Positions 11,609 through 22,268 of a stretch of DNA of 64,000 bases are shown in pieces; the stretch's first letter is position 1; every line of letters begins with the position of its first letter. A program made the position numbers and the translations under genes. The notes under the pieces were generated by a model, which was given only the letters and a program-made list of their open reading frames with translations, made no database searches and was not told where the DNA came from. Origin of the DNA: Euonymus europaeus (Eukaryota > Streptophyta > Magnoliopsida > Celastrales > Celastraceae); assembly GCA_963580455.1 (NCBI GenBank), contig OY756965.1, positions 26,634,902-26,698,901 of the forward strand, in the 5' to 3' direction.

Positions 11609-11925
11609 GTGTTAGAGATAATACTAACAAACTACAACAAATAAGCATGAATCAACCCAAAAGCATGGAGGCAAACCAGATTGTGCAAGTAGAGTAAGAC
11701 CTGTTTCAACATCTTTCTCCAAGTTCAACTAACATTGAAACAACTTTAAATACCCCTACCTTACTAGACCCTACAATAGAACTCTTCACTTCTCATGTGA
11801 AGTAGTTATACGTGTGATATACATGATAAACAAATATAAGAAGCTATGACCTATAAGTTGTAACAAACTACAACAGATAAGACTATCTACGATGATACTG
11901 ATGTCAGTATTATCTCTAACACTGT
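11609..11925. mobile_element. Small TIR element of about 317 bp
   Basis: GTGTTAGAGATAATACT at the left end and its exact complement AGTATTATCTCTAACAC at the right end form 17-bp terminal inverted repeats. The flanking TGT on both sides may be a 3-bp target duplication. The interior is non-coding. The superfamily is unclear. The left end starts TGTTAGAGATAATA as some LTRs do, but long inverted rather than direct termini favour a MITE. Confidence 0.6.
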
Positions 11926-12021
11926 GGCCGGAGTTAGAGGAGCTGGTGTAGGTGGAGAGGTGTTGGGGTAGAAGTGGGCTTTTGTGGTTTAATTGCATAT
12001 TTTTGCAATTCTGTCCTTCAG

Positions 12022-12102
12022 ATGACGCATGCAGACTTCAAGAAAGCAAAGGAAAAGGTCATGTTCAAGAAGAAAGAAGGGGTGACAGAAGGTCTCTCTA
12101 TG
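12022..12102 (+). pseudogene. Last-exon fragment of 26S proteasome ATPase subunit RPT2
   Basis: An acceptor-like polypyrimidine tract ending CCTTCAG (to 12021) is followed by codons for MTHADFKKAKEKVMFKKKEG, then VTEGLSM. This is the characteristic C terminus of the proteasome regulatory subunit RPT2 (family form ends VPEGLYM). Here the terminal Tyr of the HbYX-type tail is Ser and the stop after Met has become CGA, so the frame runs on to 12201. No other RPT2 exon is nearby. The fragment includes a piece of the preceding intron, so it derives from genomic DNA rather than an mRNA. It is probably a gene piece carried or left by a transposon; a related Harbinger end lies just downstream. Confidence 0.75.
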
Positions 12103-12279
12103 CGAGAAATGCTCTGTCTGCACTTAAGAATTTCATTTTATATATTCATTTTAATCTTGTATTTCAGGATTTTGTATTGTTGTCTTCTCAGCCTTTTTTA
12201 GCCGTTGTTGTATTACAAATGCCTGAAATCTACTTTTAATTGCATGCTTAAGCATAAATAAGTAAGACACAGTTTGTTT

Positions 12280-12593
12280 TACATTTCGCATAATTTAAAG
12301 TTGTGGAGTTCGTATAAAATGTTTTGTCAATTAAACGTCACATTCTCATAGCTTTTCACAGCTTAAAATTGTGGGGTCCATAATATTTAATGGTCATATT
12401 ACATAATTTCTCTGTATCTTAAAAGTTTTATATTACTTCTTATTATAATACTTTTTTTTTATAATTTTATCTACAAAATAAATTTAACAGAAAAATGAAC
12501 CAAACACTTCACATAATTTTATACAGTTTTTTACACAACATTTTTCATAACTTAAAAGCACAACATTTTTAATAGCTTGCGAAACAAACGGAC
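12280..12593. mobile_element. Decayed MITE related to the Harbinger element at 919-4649
   Basis: The right end AACAAACGGACCC (12581-12593) is identical to the right TIR of the large Harbinger element. The interior holds the same subterminal motifs (CACAGCTTAAAATTGTGGGG near 12358, AATTTAAAGTTGTGGAG near 12292). The left end is decayed, so its boundary is approximate. It is a short non-autonomous relative that the same transposase family could have moved. Confidence 0.65.
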
Positions 12594-12599
12594 CCGAAA

Positions 12600-13040
12600 T
12601 CTTTGAAATAATGTTATTCTCGCAACCATAATTAATATTTATTGTTGCAATTACATATTTGTAGTAGATATTTGTTTGAGGAAAATAATTGAAGGGCGGC
12701 ACTAAATAGTCAAAGTTTTTGTAGCCCAACATTAAATCAATTGTACATGACATGTTTTGTAAGCAAATGACATGAAAAATTAAAATTTAAAAAAATAAAA
12801 TATTTCATTTGAAAACTAACAACAATTTTTTTGTGTCTTAAACACAATTTTAAAACACTTTATCTATTCAAATATATATTAAATTTCGAAAAAAATTTAC
12901 CTATCCATAATCAGCAAGTAAAGATCTATCCAACAAGATTCATCATCAATAGGTTTTATTTGGTCATTCTTAATTACATTTTTTTTGTACTAATATGTGG
13001 GCTACGTAAGTTTCAGTGTTTATTTATGGGTACCGATATG
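12600..13040. other. AT-rich intergenic DNA
   Basis: I see only low-complexity AT-rich sequence and short random ORFs here. Confidence 0.5.
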
Positions 13041-13260
13041 GGCTCGTACATCGGATTTTATGCTATAACCTAAACAATAAGTGTTAAACCCTAAGGTGAA
13101 CGAATTCGCTAAACTCCAACGTAGGCTCGTGTATCGGATTTTCATGTTGTAACATAAACAATAATAAGTGTTATAAACCCTAGGGGGAACGAATTCGCTT
13201 TACCCTAACGGGCTCGTGTATCGGATTTTCATGCTGTAACCTAAAATGCTCATATTCGCT
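13041..13260 (+). repeat. Tandem repeat of 83-87 bp, about 2.6 units, with AAACCCTA motifs
   Basis: Units start with GGCTCGTxxATCGGATTTT at 13041, 13124 and 13211. Each of the first two full units contains AATAAGTGTT, an AAACCCTA box, then GAACGAATTCGCT. Another TAAACCCTAGGG lies at about 13303, beyond the last unit. The AAACCCTA box matches the plant telomere repeat and telo-box, but it occurs once per unit rather than in tandem, so this is not a telomeric array. Confidence 0.75.
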
Positions 13261-13927
13261 AAACTTCGAGGAAATCGCTACAAAATCTTATATAGCTCAA
13301 GTGCTAAACCCTAGGGTCCTAACTATTATACCTTAACAAGTTCGGTACCCAACGTAATTTCAATAAAAATGTAAAAAAATAATGAATATATATATATTCT
13401 ACTATCATAGTGTAATAAAATTTCAGCTCGAATAGACAGTTTACATATCATATATATGAGTTACATTGTTTTTAAAAATAATGTAATTGAAAAAAAGCAA
13501 TAAAAACTATCGACAATGGGTCTTATTAGAAAGATTTTTACCCGTTGAGTTCGAATATATAATTTTTTTAAAAAAATTTAACATATATTTTGATAGATAA
13601 AATGTTTTAAAGTTTCGTTTATGAAAAATTAATATTATTAACTGATTTTTGAAAAAATCTAATATAACCCAATTATATAAAGTGTCATGTAGACTTGGAT
13701 TGAATTGGACTAATAAAAATTAAATTTTATAACATTTTTGATAATTGAATCTCATCATGGCGATCCTTTAATCGTGACATTAGTTACCATCGTTAGAAAG
13801 AGAAGTCAAGAGGCTGTAAAGCTTGTTAGCCCAATGGGCTTCTCTTTTTTGGGAGGGAGCCTTTTCTTTCTTGTTTGCTTTGGATAGCCAGAGATGGGCC
13901 GAGCTTCTTCGGCAATATTCATCTAGC

Positions 13928-14369
13928 TAGGGGTGAAAGAAATCGAATCAAATTAAAATTCAAATCGAAATCTGAATCGTAAAAAAGAGTTCAGTTCGGT
14001 TTGCGGTTTATCGGTCCGGTTTCGATTTTATGTTTTTGAGAAGTTCGATTTTCTGTTCGGTTTTAGTTTATGAAAATTAATTTCAATTTTAAATCGAAAA
14101 CCGAAGTTCATTTATATGTTTTAAATTTTTATTTTTTATATAATATATTAATTAATTATTACTTATTTACTTATTAGGGAGGTAATGTATAACAGAAATA
14201 CTCAAATACAACATATATTTGACAAAATCGGTTTAAACCGAAAAACCAAACTGTATTAAACGGTTCGATTTTCTTTGTTATTCGGTTCATTCGGGTTTGA
14301 CATATTTGGGTACGTTTGGTTTTCAGTTTTTGTCTCAAACTGAATCGAAAACCCAAACTTCCACCCCTA
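13928..14369. mobile_element. hAT-like non-autonomous element rich in TCGGTT motifs
   Basis: The left end TAGGGGTGAAAG and right end CTTCCACCCCTA are inverted repeats of the TAGGG type seen in plant hAT elements. Inside, TTCGGTTT/AAACCGAA motifs are repeated near both ends (about 13993-14110 and 14225-14350), giving long subterminal inverted homology. There is no coding capacity. A matching 8-bp target duplication was not found. Confidence 0.6.
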
Positions 14370-14694
14370 TATTTACCAAATCAGTCTATACTTGGGAGAG
14401 AGATTGAGTTGAGAGATTTAAGTGGATCCTTATTTTGTACGAGAGGGGTTAGTAGGTATTGAAAATATTTAATATGAGTGAACACCTTCAAATTGTTACA
14501 AAGATTCATGAACCTTTTCAAATATCTTGAATTGTTCGCACATTTTTTTTTAAGAGATACATTTGTTCACGAATTTGTCCCAACAGCTCATAAACAACGC
14601 CTTAAGCAAAATATAAAAAACGAATTAGTGAGAAGGAAAAAAATAAACAAGAGGACTCGGACGCATAACGGCATAAGCAAAAGCAAAGCAGAAG

Positions 14695-14939
14695 GTGTTC
14701 ACGGACCTTCTTCGGTTTGGGGTCGAGAAACCGAAACCCGTCTGCCAGTTCCCTGTCCTGGGAGTCACTGACAGATGTAAGTCGCAGGATGTGCAGCCTT
14801 ACGGTAGGGACCACCTGCCGCTTTAGAAGTGGTAGAATGCCTCTACGAGGGTTCGAACTCACAACCTCCACTTCCCCGTTAAGAGTTTTGACAAGGTGGG
14901 TACCGCTCAGCCTGGGGGCTGTGTTCACGGACCTTCTTC
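14695..14939 (-). mobile_element. tRNA-derived SINE with 19-bp target duplications
   Basis: GTGTTCACGGACCTTCTTC occurs at 14695-14713 and again at 14921-14939, flanking 207 bp. On the minus strand the insert contains an A-box-like GGCTGAGCGGTACCC near its start and a B-box-like GAGTTCGAACCC about 50 bases on, the internal RNA polymerase III promoter of tRNA-derived SINEs. Long perfect target duplications indicate LINE-type retrotransposition and fairly recent insertion. It sits 134 bp upstream of the zf-HIT start codon, in or next to its promoter or 5' UTR, in the opposite orientation. Confidence 0.85.
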
Positions 14940-15072
14940 CATAGGCGGCCGAGGAAAGAAGTGAAGAACGCAAGTTGGTTATTTTGCTCTGTCAGAAATT
15001 AGGTTTTCGAACGCCGTTTCTGTGCCAACCCTTTCAGAATTTCTGGTTTGGAGGTGCGACTGGACGGGCCGA

Positions 15073-17769
15073 ATGGGTCCTCGTCAATGCCAAGTTTGCA
15101 GTGAAGCGCAGTCCAAATACAAGTGCCCTTCATGTCTAGTTCCTTAGTAAGAAAATCAAAATTAACCATAATTCATACGTTTCCTGCCTTTTGCGCTCAA
15201 TTGCTGCTCCTTTTTTGAATCTTCAATTAGCCCTCTCGAGTATTTTGTGTTTTCTTTTTGGAATTGATTAGTTCTTCAATTATTGACTGTTATTTTTCGC
15301 TTTGGTTGCAGTTGCTCTCTTGTCTGTTTCAAGAAGCACAAAGGTATCTCACTCCTATTGATATGATTGCTGTTGTTATTTGCTAGATTTGTTGACACAA
15401 TTAACCACTCTAAAGTCTACTTACTGGAATTAGGTATTACAACTACTAAATAATGAGACTAAATAATCTAGAATAGTTAACCTGCAATTGCATAGTTTAG
15501 ATGTTACCATGAATTTGAATAATGAGATTTAAGAACGGGCGATTGAATATATCAGAAAAGATAAATTTGTACCCTGAGCTAATACCATTGACATTGAGTA
15601 GATCCCAATCTATGTAGCAACTGTATCAAATACTGGGTGTTAATATTGTTGCTTTCTCATTGCATGTAACCAACAGTAGCACTAACACGCTGTACATGAA
15701 TGTTGCAGAAACCCCTTGTTGTAAGCCAAAATCTGCCGAGGAACAACTGACTTCTATTGAGGAGAAATCAAGTATGAAGTTTGTTACCCTAGTTAATGTG
15801 GATTAACTTACATTTGTGAGTTCTGAAAAATATTGCATTACTGTACTGGTGTCTTACCATTTAAAGGAATGTTTAATTGTTTATTTTTTCGCTCATTTGT
15901 TGTTATAGGAATAAGGGAACTTTTGATACATTTGATTTCAACCTTTTGAATGATGTCTAATTTTTTCTTGACATGTGACGATCTTCGTGGTAATATGTGG
16001 CCCAACGGTAGAGTTGCATGGGTGGAAACTAAATGTCACATGTTCAATTCTTGAAATAATAAAGTCTGTGTCATCTTGCTTGTCCCCAACCCTGCCCACT
16101 GCGGGAGCCTTGTGCACAAGGGCTCAATTATGAAAAATCTATGCTAACAAATTAGCTTTCAGTTGCATTGTATGTTAACTGAGCAGTCTGAACTAAGGTT
16201 TCTTCATTTGAAAATTCCTTTTTTTGCTTACATGATCACAACTTGTCAGCTGTTGCTTTGGAATTTCCTGTAGAAAGGCGAGTTAGTGTCGATGAACCTG
16301 GTGACGTGCTGCAGAAGTTCCAACTCGAGTCTATAGGTAATGTTTTCATGATATGCTCCAAGGCTCTGGGCGACTTTTCTGTAGCGATTCTTTTCGTAAT
16401 GCAATGTGATGTTCTCTTGTAGTGTGTACAATAGGTCTTGGCTTCCATAAAACAGAAGTGAATTAGTTACAAAATCTGAGAAAACCTAGAAGAGATTGTC
16501 ATAAATAAAACATGATCGAAATTGAAATGCTAGTCCTCCCGTAGGATCTGAAATTATGATATGTTTCTCATCTAACGTTGGAGGTTGATTTCATGAATCC
16601 ATAATGATTGGGACTCATTCTCATCGGTTTTGAAAAACATATTTATGTTGACTTTCAACCTGCACTCTCTTCCCTTTTTTCTATTTGGGACCGACGGTGT
16701 TAACGGTCATTATTTTTTGTTCTAACTTCTAATCACAAACCATCCAGTATTAATATCTGCTGCTAGATTCTTAAAGAACTGTCGATTTTAAGGAAACTGT
16801 ATTTCTTTTAAACATCCTGGCTTCAAAGATAAAAAGGTGAATTCGGGGAAGGAAATTCTTAAAACTCTTATAAATACAGATGGCCAGATTATATGATTTT
16901 TGACAATCTTGTTGTCTTTTTTGTGATACATACATATAAATGCTCCAGTTGTTAATGTAGAGTCTCAAAAACCTAAGAAAAAAGACCAGAGCCAAGTCAC
17001 TCAAATTGTCACATCTCGTCGTGTCCTATTATACTCTTTCCAGGTGTTGAATTACTTTATTGTTCTGCTTCTTTGAAATGCATTAAAACTTTTTAGTTCT
17101 CGACGAATCCCACTTTAGTGGAAGTCTTTAGTCACGTAACTGAAATGTGAAGGACTTATTTTTGTTTAGGACAAGCATTTAACTCCAAAATGCACTGGGG
17201 TAATGAGTCATTTACGCCACCAAAACTAGGAGGTGCAAATTGGTTATTTTGGGCCTCAATATCGATAGATTGCTAAACATAATGCTTAATGCTTAATGCT
17301 CTTTTATGCAGCTTCTTCTAGTGAAATTCACAACAGTTTGAAGGATAAAAGCCTTCAGAAGCTCATCTGTGATATCAATTCTTCTCCAAATGCAGAAGAT
17401 GTGAGTATTAGAATTTTTCTTAAACAGAAAACTCAAAGATTTCTTTTTTGGGAACATACTTGTCTCTTGTCAGAAGCCCCAAATGACATTGTCCCTGCTC
17501 ATGATTCCGAAAAAAAAAGTTTGCTTAATGTTGCTTATTCTTTTTGCCAGGAACTCGAAAAAGCTATGAATGTGGAAGCATTTCGCATTTTCAGTGACAA
17601 GGTATCTGCCTTAAATTGTTAAATAGAGTCAACGTGTTTAATCTCTGTTAGCATCAACTGATGATTTATTGTTTCCATAACATTGTTGTCAAGAAGCTCG
17701 AGTGTTGTGCAATTTTAAGAAGTGCTTGGTGTCCTTATTTCCCAGATTTTGGCCAATATTGTCCCATGA
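15073..17769 (+). CDS. Zinc finger HIT domain protein, ZNHIT3-like
   Basis: Seven exons (15073-15146, 15312-15343, 15709-15771, 16250-16336, 17312-17400, 17551-17601, 17746-17769), all with GT-AG introns, give 139 residues in frame. Residues 5-40 form a zf-HIT finger: CQVCSEAQSKYKCPSC, LVPYCSLVCFKKHKE, then TPCC, supplying the interleaved Cys/His zinc ligands. The C-terminal part (SLQKLICDINSSPNAEDELE to the end) resembles the ZNHIT3 C-terminal helix region. In yeast and animals ZNHIT3/Hit1 works in box C/D snoRNP assembly with NUFIP and the R2TP chaperone; the same nuclear role in plants is inferred. The start is the first ATG, directly before the finger. The gene looks intact. Introns 3 and 4 contain or border repeats, including a SINE remnant. 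Confidence 0.88.
15990..16132 (+). mobile_element. Degenerate SINE in zf-HIT intron 3
   Basis: The segment has an A-box-like TGGCCCAACGGTAGAGTTG, a decayed B-box-like TGTTCAATTCTTG, and a tail CCTGCCCACTGCGGGAGCCT followed by TGTGCACAAGGG. That tail resembles the GCGGGAGCTTxGTGCACCGGG block of Au-like plant SINEs. No clear target duplication remains, so it is old. Confidence 0.6.
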
Positions 17770-18546
17770 CTGGCTGCGGTTGTAGATGGATGCCAAAGAG
17801 TTTTTTCACCGCGCATCAGATGTAGTTATTTACAATAGGGAATATAGCTCGAATCTGTCCAAATCATTGCAGATTTGCAGAAGTTTTCTTCCAAGGCCTG
17901 GTAAAAAATCCCTTGGTTCTTGAAGTTTTTTACTGCAAGTTGGTTCATAAATTTCTTAGCCAAAATTCTGCACATTAGCTTTTGTTTCGAGTCCGCTATC
18001 ACCTTGTCCTGTTGTGCTAGTTTGTAGCCTAGAATTTTCCTGTTGGAATAATGTCTGCCAAATTGCCTAATGAGGTGTGCATATGTCAACCTGCTCTGAA
18101 CTCGTCAAGAGTTTTATAGATCTCAGGTGTAACACAGCCTTGCCCTCTGAAACCCTAAACAAGATAGTTTCTCTTCAAATATTTTCTTGCTGTGATTTCG
18201 TCTAGAGGTGCTTCACCGCAGGCAATCACATTGATTACCATTCATTCGTTTGGGGAAGGTACTTTACTGTCCATTGTTCTGATATTCATGGCTAAAGTAG
18301 AGATGGATTGAGGGCTATACAGGTTTTGATGGATTAATGCTTTCGGGAAATACTTATTATAGAGTGTGCTAGGACACATCAGGATAACTGACGTACTAGC
18401 TTAAAATCACAACAGTTTTGTTGTATACTATGATCATTGAGGAGTAGATGACAATAGACAACAATTGCTAGAGGGTAAAAAAAATAAATTGCTGCCTGCA
18501 GCAGTTTTGATGAGCATGCGATATAAAATCAGACGGGCAACATGCC
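17770..18546. other. Intergenic DNA downstream of zf-HIT
   Basis: It should contain the 3' UTR and terminator of the zf-HIT gene. A minus-strand ORF at 17826-18089 has no recognisable domain. Nothing else is supported. Confidence 0.45.
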
Positions 18547-19113
18547 TAGATGTGTCAAACGGGCCTCAGGCCCGTCGCGGCCCGGCACTTCTAGACGAGC
18601 TTTGTCTCTGTGTGTGGCGGCCCGTAATAAAGACTAGGCCGATTGTCCCGGTCACAAAGATGTCGGGCCATATTATAGAACCGACGGGTCTCGAAAAGTG
18701 CCTCTAGGCCTGGCCTGTGGACCAATGTCAATTGTCAACACTCAACGGGTGGTGCCTAGCCCGGCCCAGTTCCTCTTGACGGGCTGAGTCAGTTTATTCG
18801 GCCCACACGGCCTTTTATCTAGGATAGACGGATAGGCCTGGCCCAAAAATCTGGAGGGCCATAATATAGAATGGAGAGTAGGCCCAGCCTATAAATGTGG
18901 TGGGCCGCAGAACGGGCTAGCCACTCGACGAAGATCAAGTGGTCAACAATCACCAAGTGGTACCTAGGCTGGCCCAGCACCTCTAGAGGGGCTGGGTCAG
19001 TGTAGTCGGCCCGCATGGCCCATAATAAGGTGGTAGGCCATAATATAGAATTGACTGGTAGACCCAGCCCATAAATATGGTGGGCCAACCCGTCCCACTT
19101 TACACCTGCCCTA
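18547..19113. repeat. GGCCC-rich repeat, about three degenerate units of 180-207 bp, hAT-like ends
   Basis: The motif (A/T)GGGCCATAATATAGAA with variants recurs near 18663, 18855 and 19037. A second motif (CxxCTxTxGxCGGGCTG...CGGCCC) recurs near 18586, 18768 and 18975. The outer ends are TAGATGTGTCAAACGGG and, on the complement, TAGGGCAGGTGTAAAGTGGG, similar to hAT termini. The block is far more GC-rich than its surroundings. I infer a non-autonomous hAT derivative expanded by internal tandem duplication. Confidence 0.55.
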
Positions 19114-19695
19114 GCAAACGAAGTGCATAAAGTGATTTTTTCTGGTCCTATATGCTACTCGATAGATATCCGACGAGAAAGTGAGTGGCTCAGACGTTTC
19201 ATTAGTACTTCATACGGTCCAGAAGGTGACATTCTTGTGTTATTCACCTTAGGTTCCTAATAAAATTGCAATCTTTACAGCTTCAACAGAAGGTTTATTT
19301 TCCTCAGTTAAAATAAATAAAACAATAAATGAAAAACAAAAATAAATTCTAATAAAAGGCTATATCTATGGGATTGTAATAATTACAAGTAAGCTGTGTT
19401 ATGATTTTGTATTGAAAAGCCGCTGTAGAATGTAGATCTTACACTACAAAACTTCATGGGTCATTCGCAGAGCAGTTAATATATTAGGGTCTTAAATAGC
19501 ATCATCCTTTGTCCAGCTATACCTAGAAATCAGTATGGGTTTCATGCAATAAAAATTCGTAGGATGGTAAATGGTAAGCACAAGCAGCAACAAAAGCATA
19601 GTTTCTCTGGCGAATGACTAACTAATAAATCCATTCTAACATTTGTGTGCTTTTCATTGCACATTTTACCAACCATTCAACTCAAGCCCGGAAAG
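19114..19695. other. AT-rich spacer
   Basis: No gene is supported. It lies downstream of the PIF1-like pseudogene, which reads on the minus strand. Confidence 0.45.
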
Positions 19696-20580
19696 TTAAG
19701 ACATACCTGATTGGCAGCCTTCAAGGTTTTCACCTCCTCTGCTGGCGCTTGGTTCTTCCATTGCTTGATTCTGCAAAAGAGGAAAAAAGTACCATCAGTA
19801 TAAACTGAGATTACTGCCATAGCTATTGCCTGACAATTATCCCAACAGATTGCAAAATGATGATGGGGTGGGAGAAAAATGGCATAGCTGGAGAATGAAA
19901 CTGGGTGTAAATATTCATAATGTAAAGGAATTAAAAAAATCTCCAATAATTCAATCAATCACGTCATTTCCAATATGTCACCACAACCATGAATTCTCGA
20001 GAAACTGTTGTCTGGATTGTTAATCCTTTGAAGATACTAATTGAGAGTTTGAGACACGAAATAGATTTTTTGGGGGGCATGTCTTGTAATTTTCCTGGCA
20101 AAGCATCTAGGAATTCTATAATGGCATATAATATAAACATACCCAGATACAATAAATATAACTTTTCAAGCTCTGATTAGTGCGTGAGAAAAGATTTGAG
20201 ATTTTACCTGTGGTACAGGTAATTGCATATGTTGGAGACCAAGGTACTGTTGATAAGGATCGAAAAAGTCAAGGAATCTGTGGCGTATTCGTATGCTGTG
20301 TGCCTGTCGGTTTAGCATAGGATTAGGGTCCGAGGGATTGACTGCTTGAACTCTGGATGGATCAGGAGTATGGACAGGAGGCATATATATGAAAGGCTGG
20401 CATGGGGAACCTTGGACCCAAATGATATGCTGCAGCTGGAGTTGGAAAGGAGGAACCAGCTAAAACACCAGGAAATGGCATCAATGGTCGGTTGATGCCC
20501 ATGACCATCCCCATTGGTGGCATGCACTGCTGGACACCAGGAAATATCATCGGAACCATGCCACGACCCATGGACATCAT
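19696..20580 (-). pseudogene. PIF1-like bHLH transcription factor, 3' fragment
   Basis: On the minus strand the exon at 20580-20208 encodes MMSMGRGMVPMIFPGVQQCM and FPTPAAAYHLGPRFPMPAFH. After a frame change it continues PPVHTPDPSRVQAVNPSDPN and FFDPYQQYLGLQHMQLPVPQ. The last exon (19770-19696) gives NQAMEEPSASRGGENLEGCQ, then SGMS and a stop. This is the region C-terminal to the bHLH in PIF1/PIL5-type phytochrome-interacting factors. A CATATATATG run at about 20384-20393 replaces the expected CATATG and shifts the frame. The bHLH and phytochrome-binding exons are missing upstream; only a weak relic of helix 2 may lie near 20722-20765. It cannot make a functional factor. Intact splice signals suggest a truncated duplicate rather than a retrocopy. 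Confidence 0.8.
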
Positions 20581-21976
20581 CTGTAGAAATAATCAATCAA
20601 AATGTAGTAGTCATAAAGATGCAGAAGTTCATAAGCCTTGTCAGTCATGGTATAAACATATGAAGTGCACATGCGTAGGTGAATAAAATTGAATTTGAAT
20701 AATTCATCGTGATATGATAACCTGGATAGAGTCAGACTCTGCAGGTTTAATTTGTGATACAATTTTTTTTTTATTTATGCCCTGTATTTCTCGATTAAAA
20801 TTAAACATTATTGGTGCAACAATACCCACACTCTCAACATAATCAGATCATAATTTCTTTCTTTTAGATTATCAAGTGGGAAGGGGCCGTATATTAGTTA
20901 CCGAATCCTATAAAAAATGTTAATAATTTGTCAAAATCTCATATCATTAGGAAGATAGTAGTTTATAAACAGCACCACTCTCTCTATATTTTACATGTAC
21001 AGCTTGCGTGTTTGATAGTAATTGAGATTAATCATTTGCCCAGCGATTAGTTTATTGATCAACGAATAAATACCGTACTGCTGCATTCGTTGGTTGCAGG
21101 CACGTGAGAGAGTGCTTTCACCACGAAAATGACAATTAACGCTAGACTGTCCTATGATTAAAGTTGCTTATACTAGTTTTATCTAATTTAAATACTTCCT
21201 TTACCCGGCGTTTATCTGAATATGGACTGTAATATTTTGAGGTAAAATAATAAATAAATAAAAACATTTAGGGGCGGCAAAAGTTGATTTCGAAATATAT
21301 ACGAAATATTTGCATATTCAAATTCAGATGGATTAAATGAATTTTTGGGAAAGAATACTGGACTTTTAGGTATTGAGTCCTAGCCAAAAATACAACAGCC
21401 CCCTATAAAATAAAAATTAGTCAAGCCCTAATGAAATTGCCATGTCCAAGATGTTTTTTTAGGTCTCAAATGTCATCACTGTGTAACTGAAGGTTGTTCT
21501 CCATTGAATATTTGGATACAGTTGAGATTATATCAATCTTTGAAGAATTGTTGTGATTTATTAGTTAAAATTATTATTAATGATTATATTCTTAAACACT
21601 GTTACCTGTACCCTCTTAGTCGTGCCTTCAAATCATGGATTCACCGTTCATCAAAGCTAGCTACAGTCGTACAGATAGGAGTATCCTATCCGAACCCTGC
21701 CATTAGTCATTACCATCCCCAGTTCCTAACATGAGATTAAATAAAAATGTTGGGTGTACCGCGTTTAAATGCTCAGTGAGGTTTTTGTTTGGGTTTGTGT
21801 TCCAAAAGTGCGTGCAGAGGTTAATAAAATTGTAAGACTAGTTTAATACCCTTAGTTAATAAATATACTACTTTGTTTACCTTTCATATAAGTTTGAAAT
21901 ATTTGTAAAATAATCAAACACATTAAATAGGAGTCTTTAATTAATTAATAGTATATTTTAAAAACTGAAACAAAAC
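20581..21976. other. AT-rich intergenic DNA
   Basis: Apart from the possible bHLH helix 2 relic at 20722-20765 (minus), no gene or repeat is supported. Upstream exons expected for a PIF gene are not found. Confidence 0.45.
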
Positions 21977-22268
21977 TACTCCATCCATTTCAAAATAAGT
22001 GTCGTTTAAGGTTTTTGTACAAAAATTAAGAAAGTTACTAAGTAATCATAATATTAATAGCAAATAAATGTATTGGATCGAAATATCCTTATTAAAAAGA
22101 TAAAAAAACTAATTAATGTGTGCAATTATTAAACTCTTTTTAGTGAAAAACGAGAATAAGTGTAAACTTGGAAAAAAAAATACTATTAATTATGCTTTGA
22201 ATTTGTAAAATGATAAATATTTTGAAATAAAAATGAATTCCTAAAACAATAGTTATTGGGATTTCGGA
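21977..22268. mobile_element. Stowaway-like MITE, copy 2
   Basis: It is collinear with the MITE at 4662-4956: TACTCCATCCATTTCAAAAT at the left, a shared core (ACTAATTAATGTGTGCAATT against GCTAATTAATGTGTACAATT), and the shared right part GATAAATATTTTGAAATAAA. The right TIR is decayed. Confidence 0.7.

Noticed and set aside
13041..13315. Interstitial telomere array
   Set aside because: AAACCCTA occurs once per 83-87 bp unit and not in tandem.
17826..18089. 87-residue minus-strand ORF downstream of zf-HIT, with faint resemblance to copia reverse transcriptase on the plus strand
   Set aside because: No catalytic motif or sustained frame on either strand; resemblance is a few residues only.
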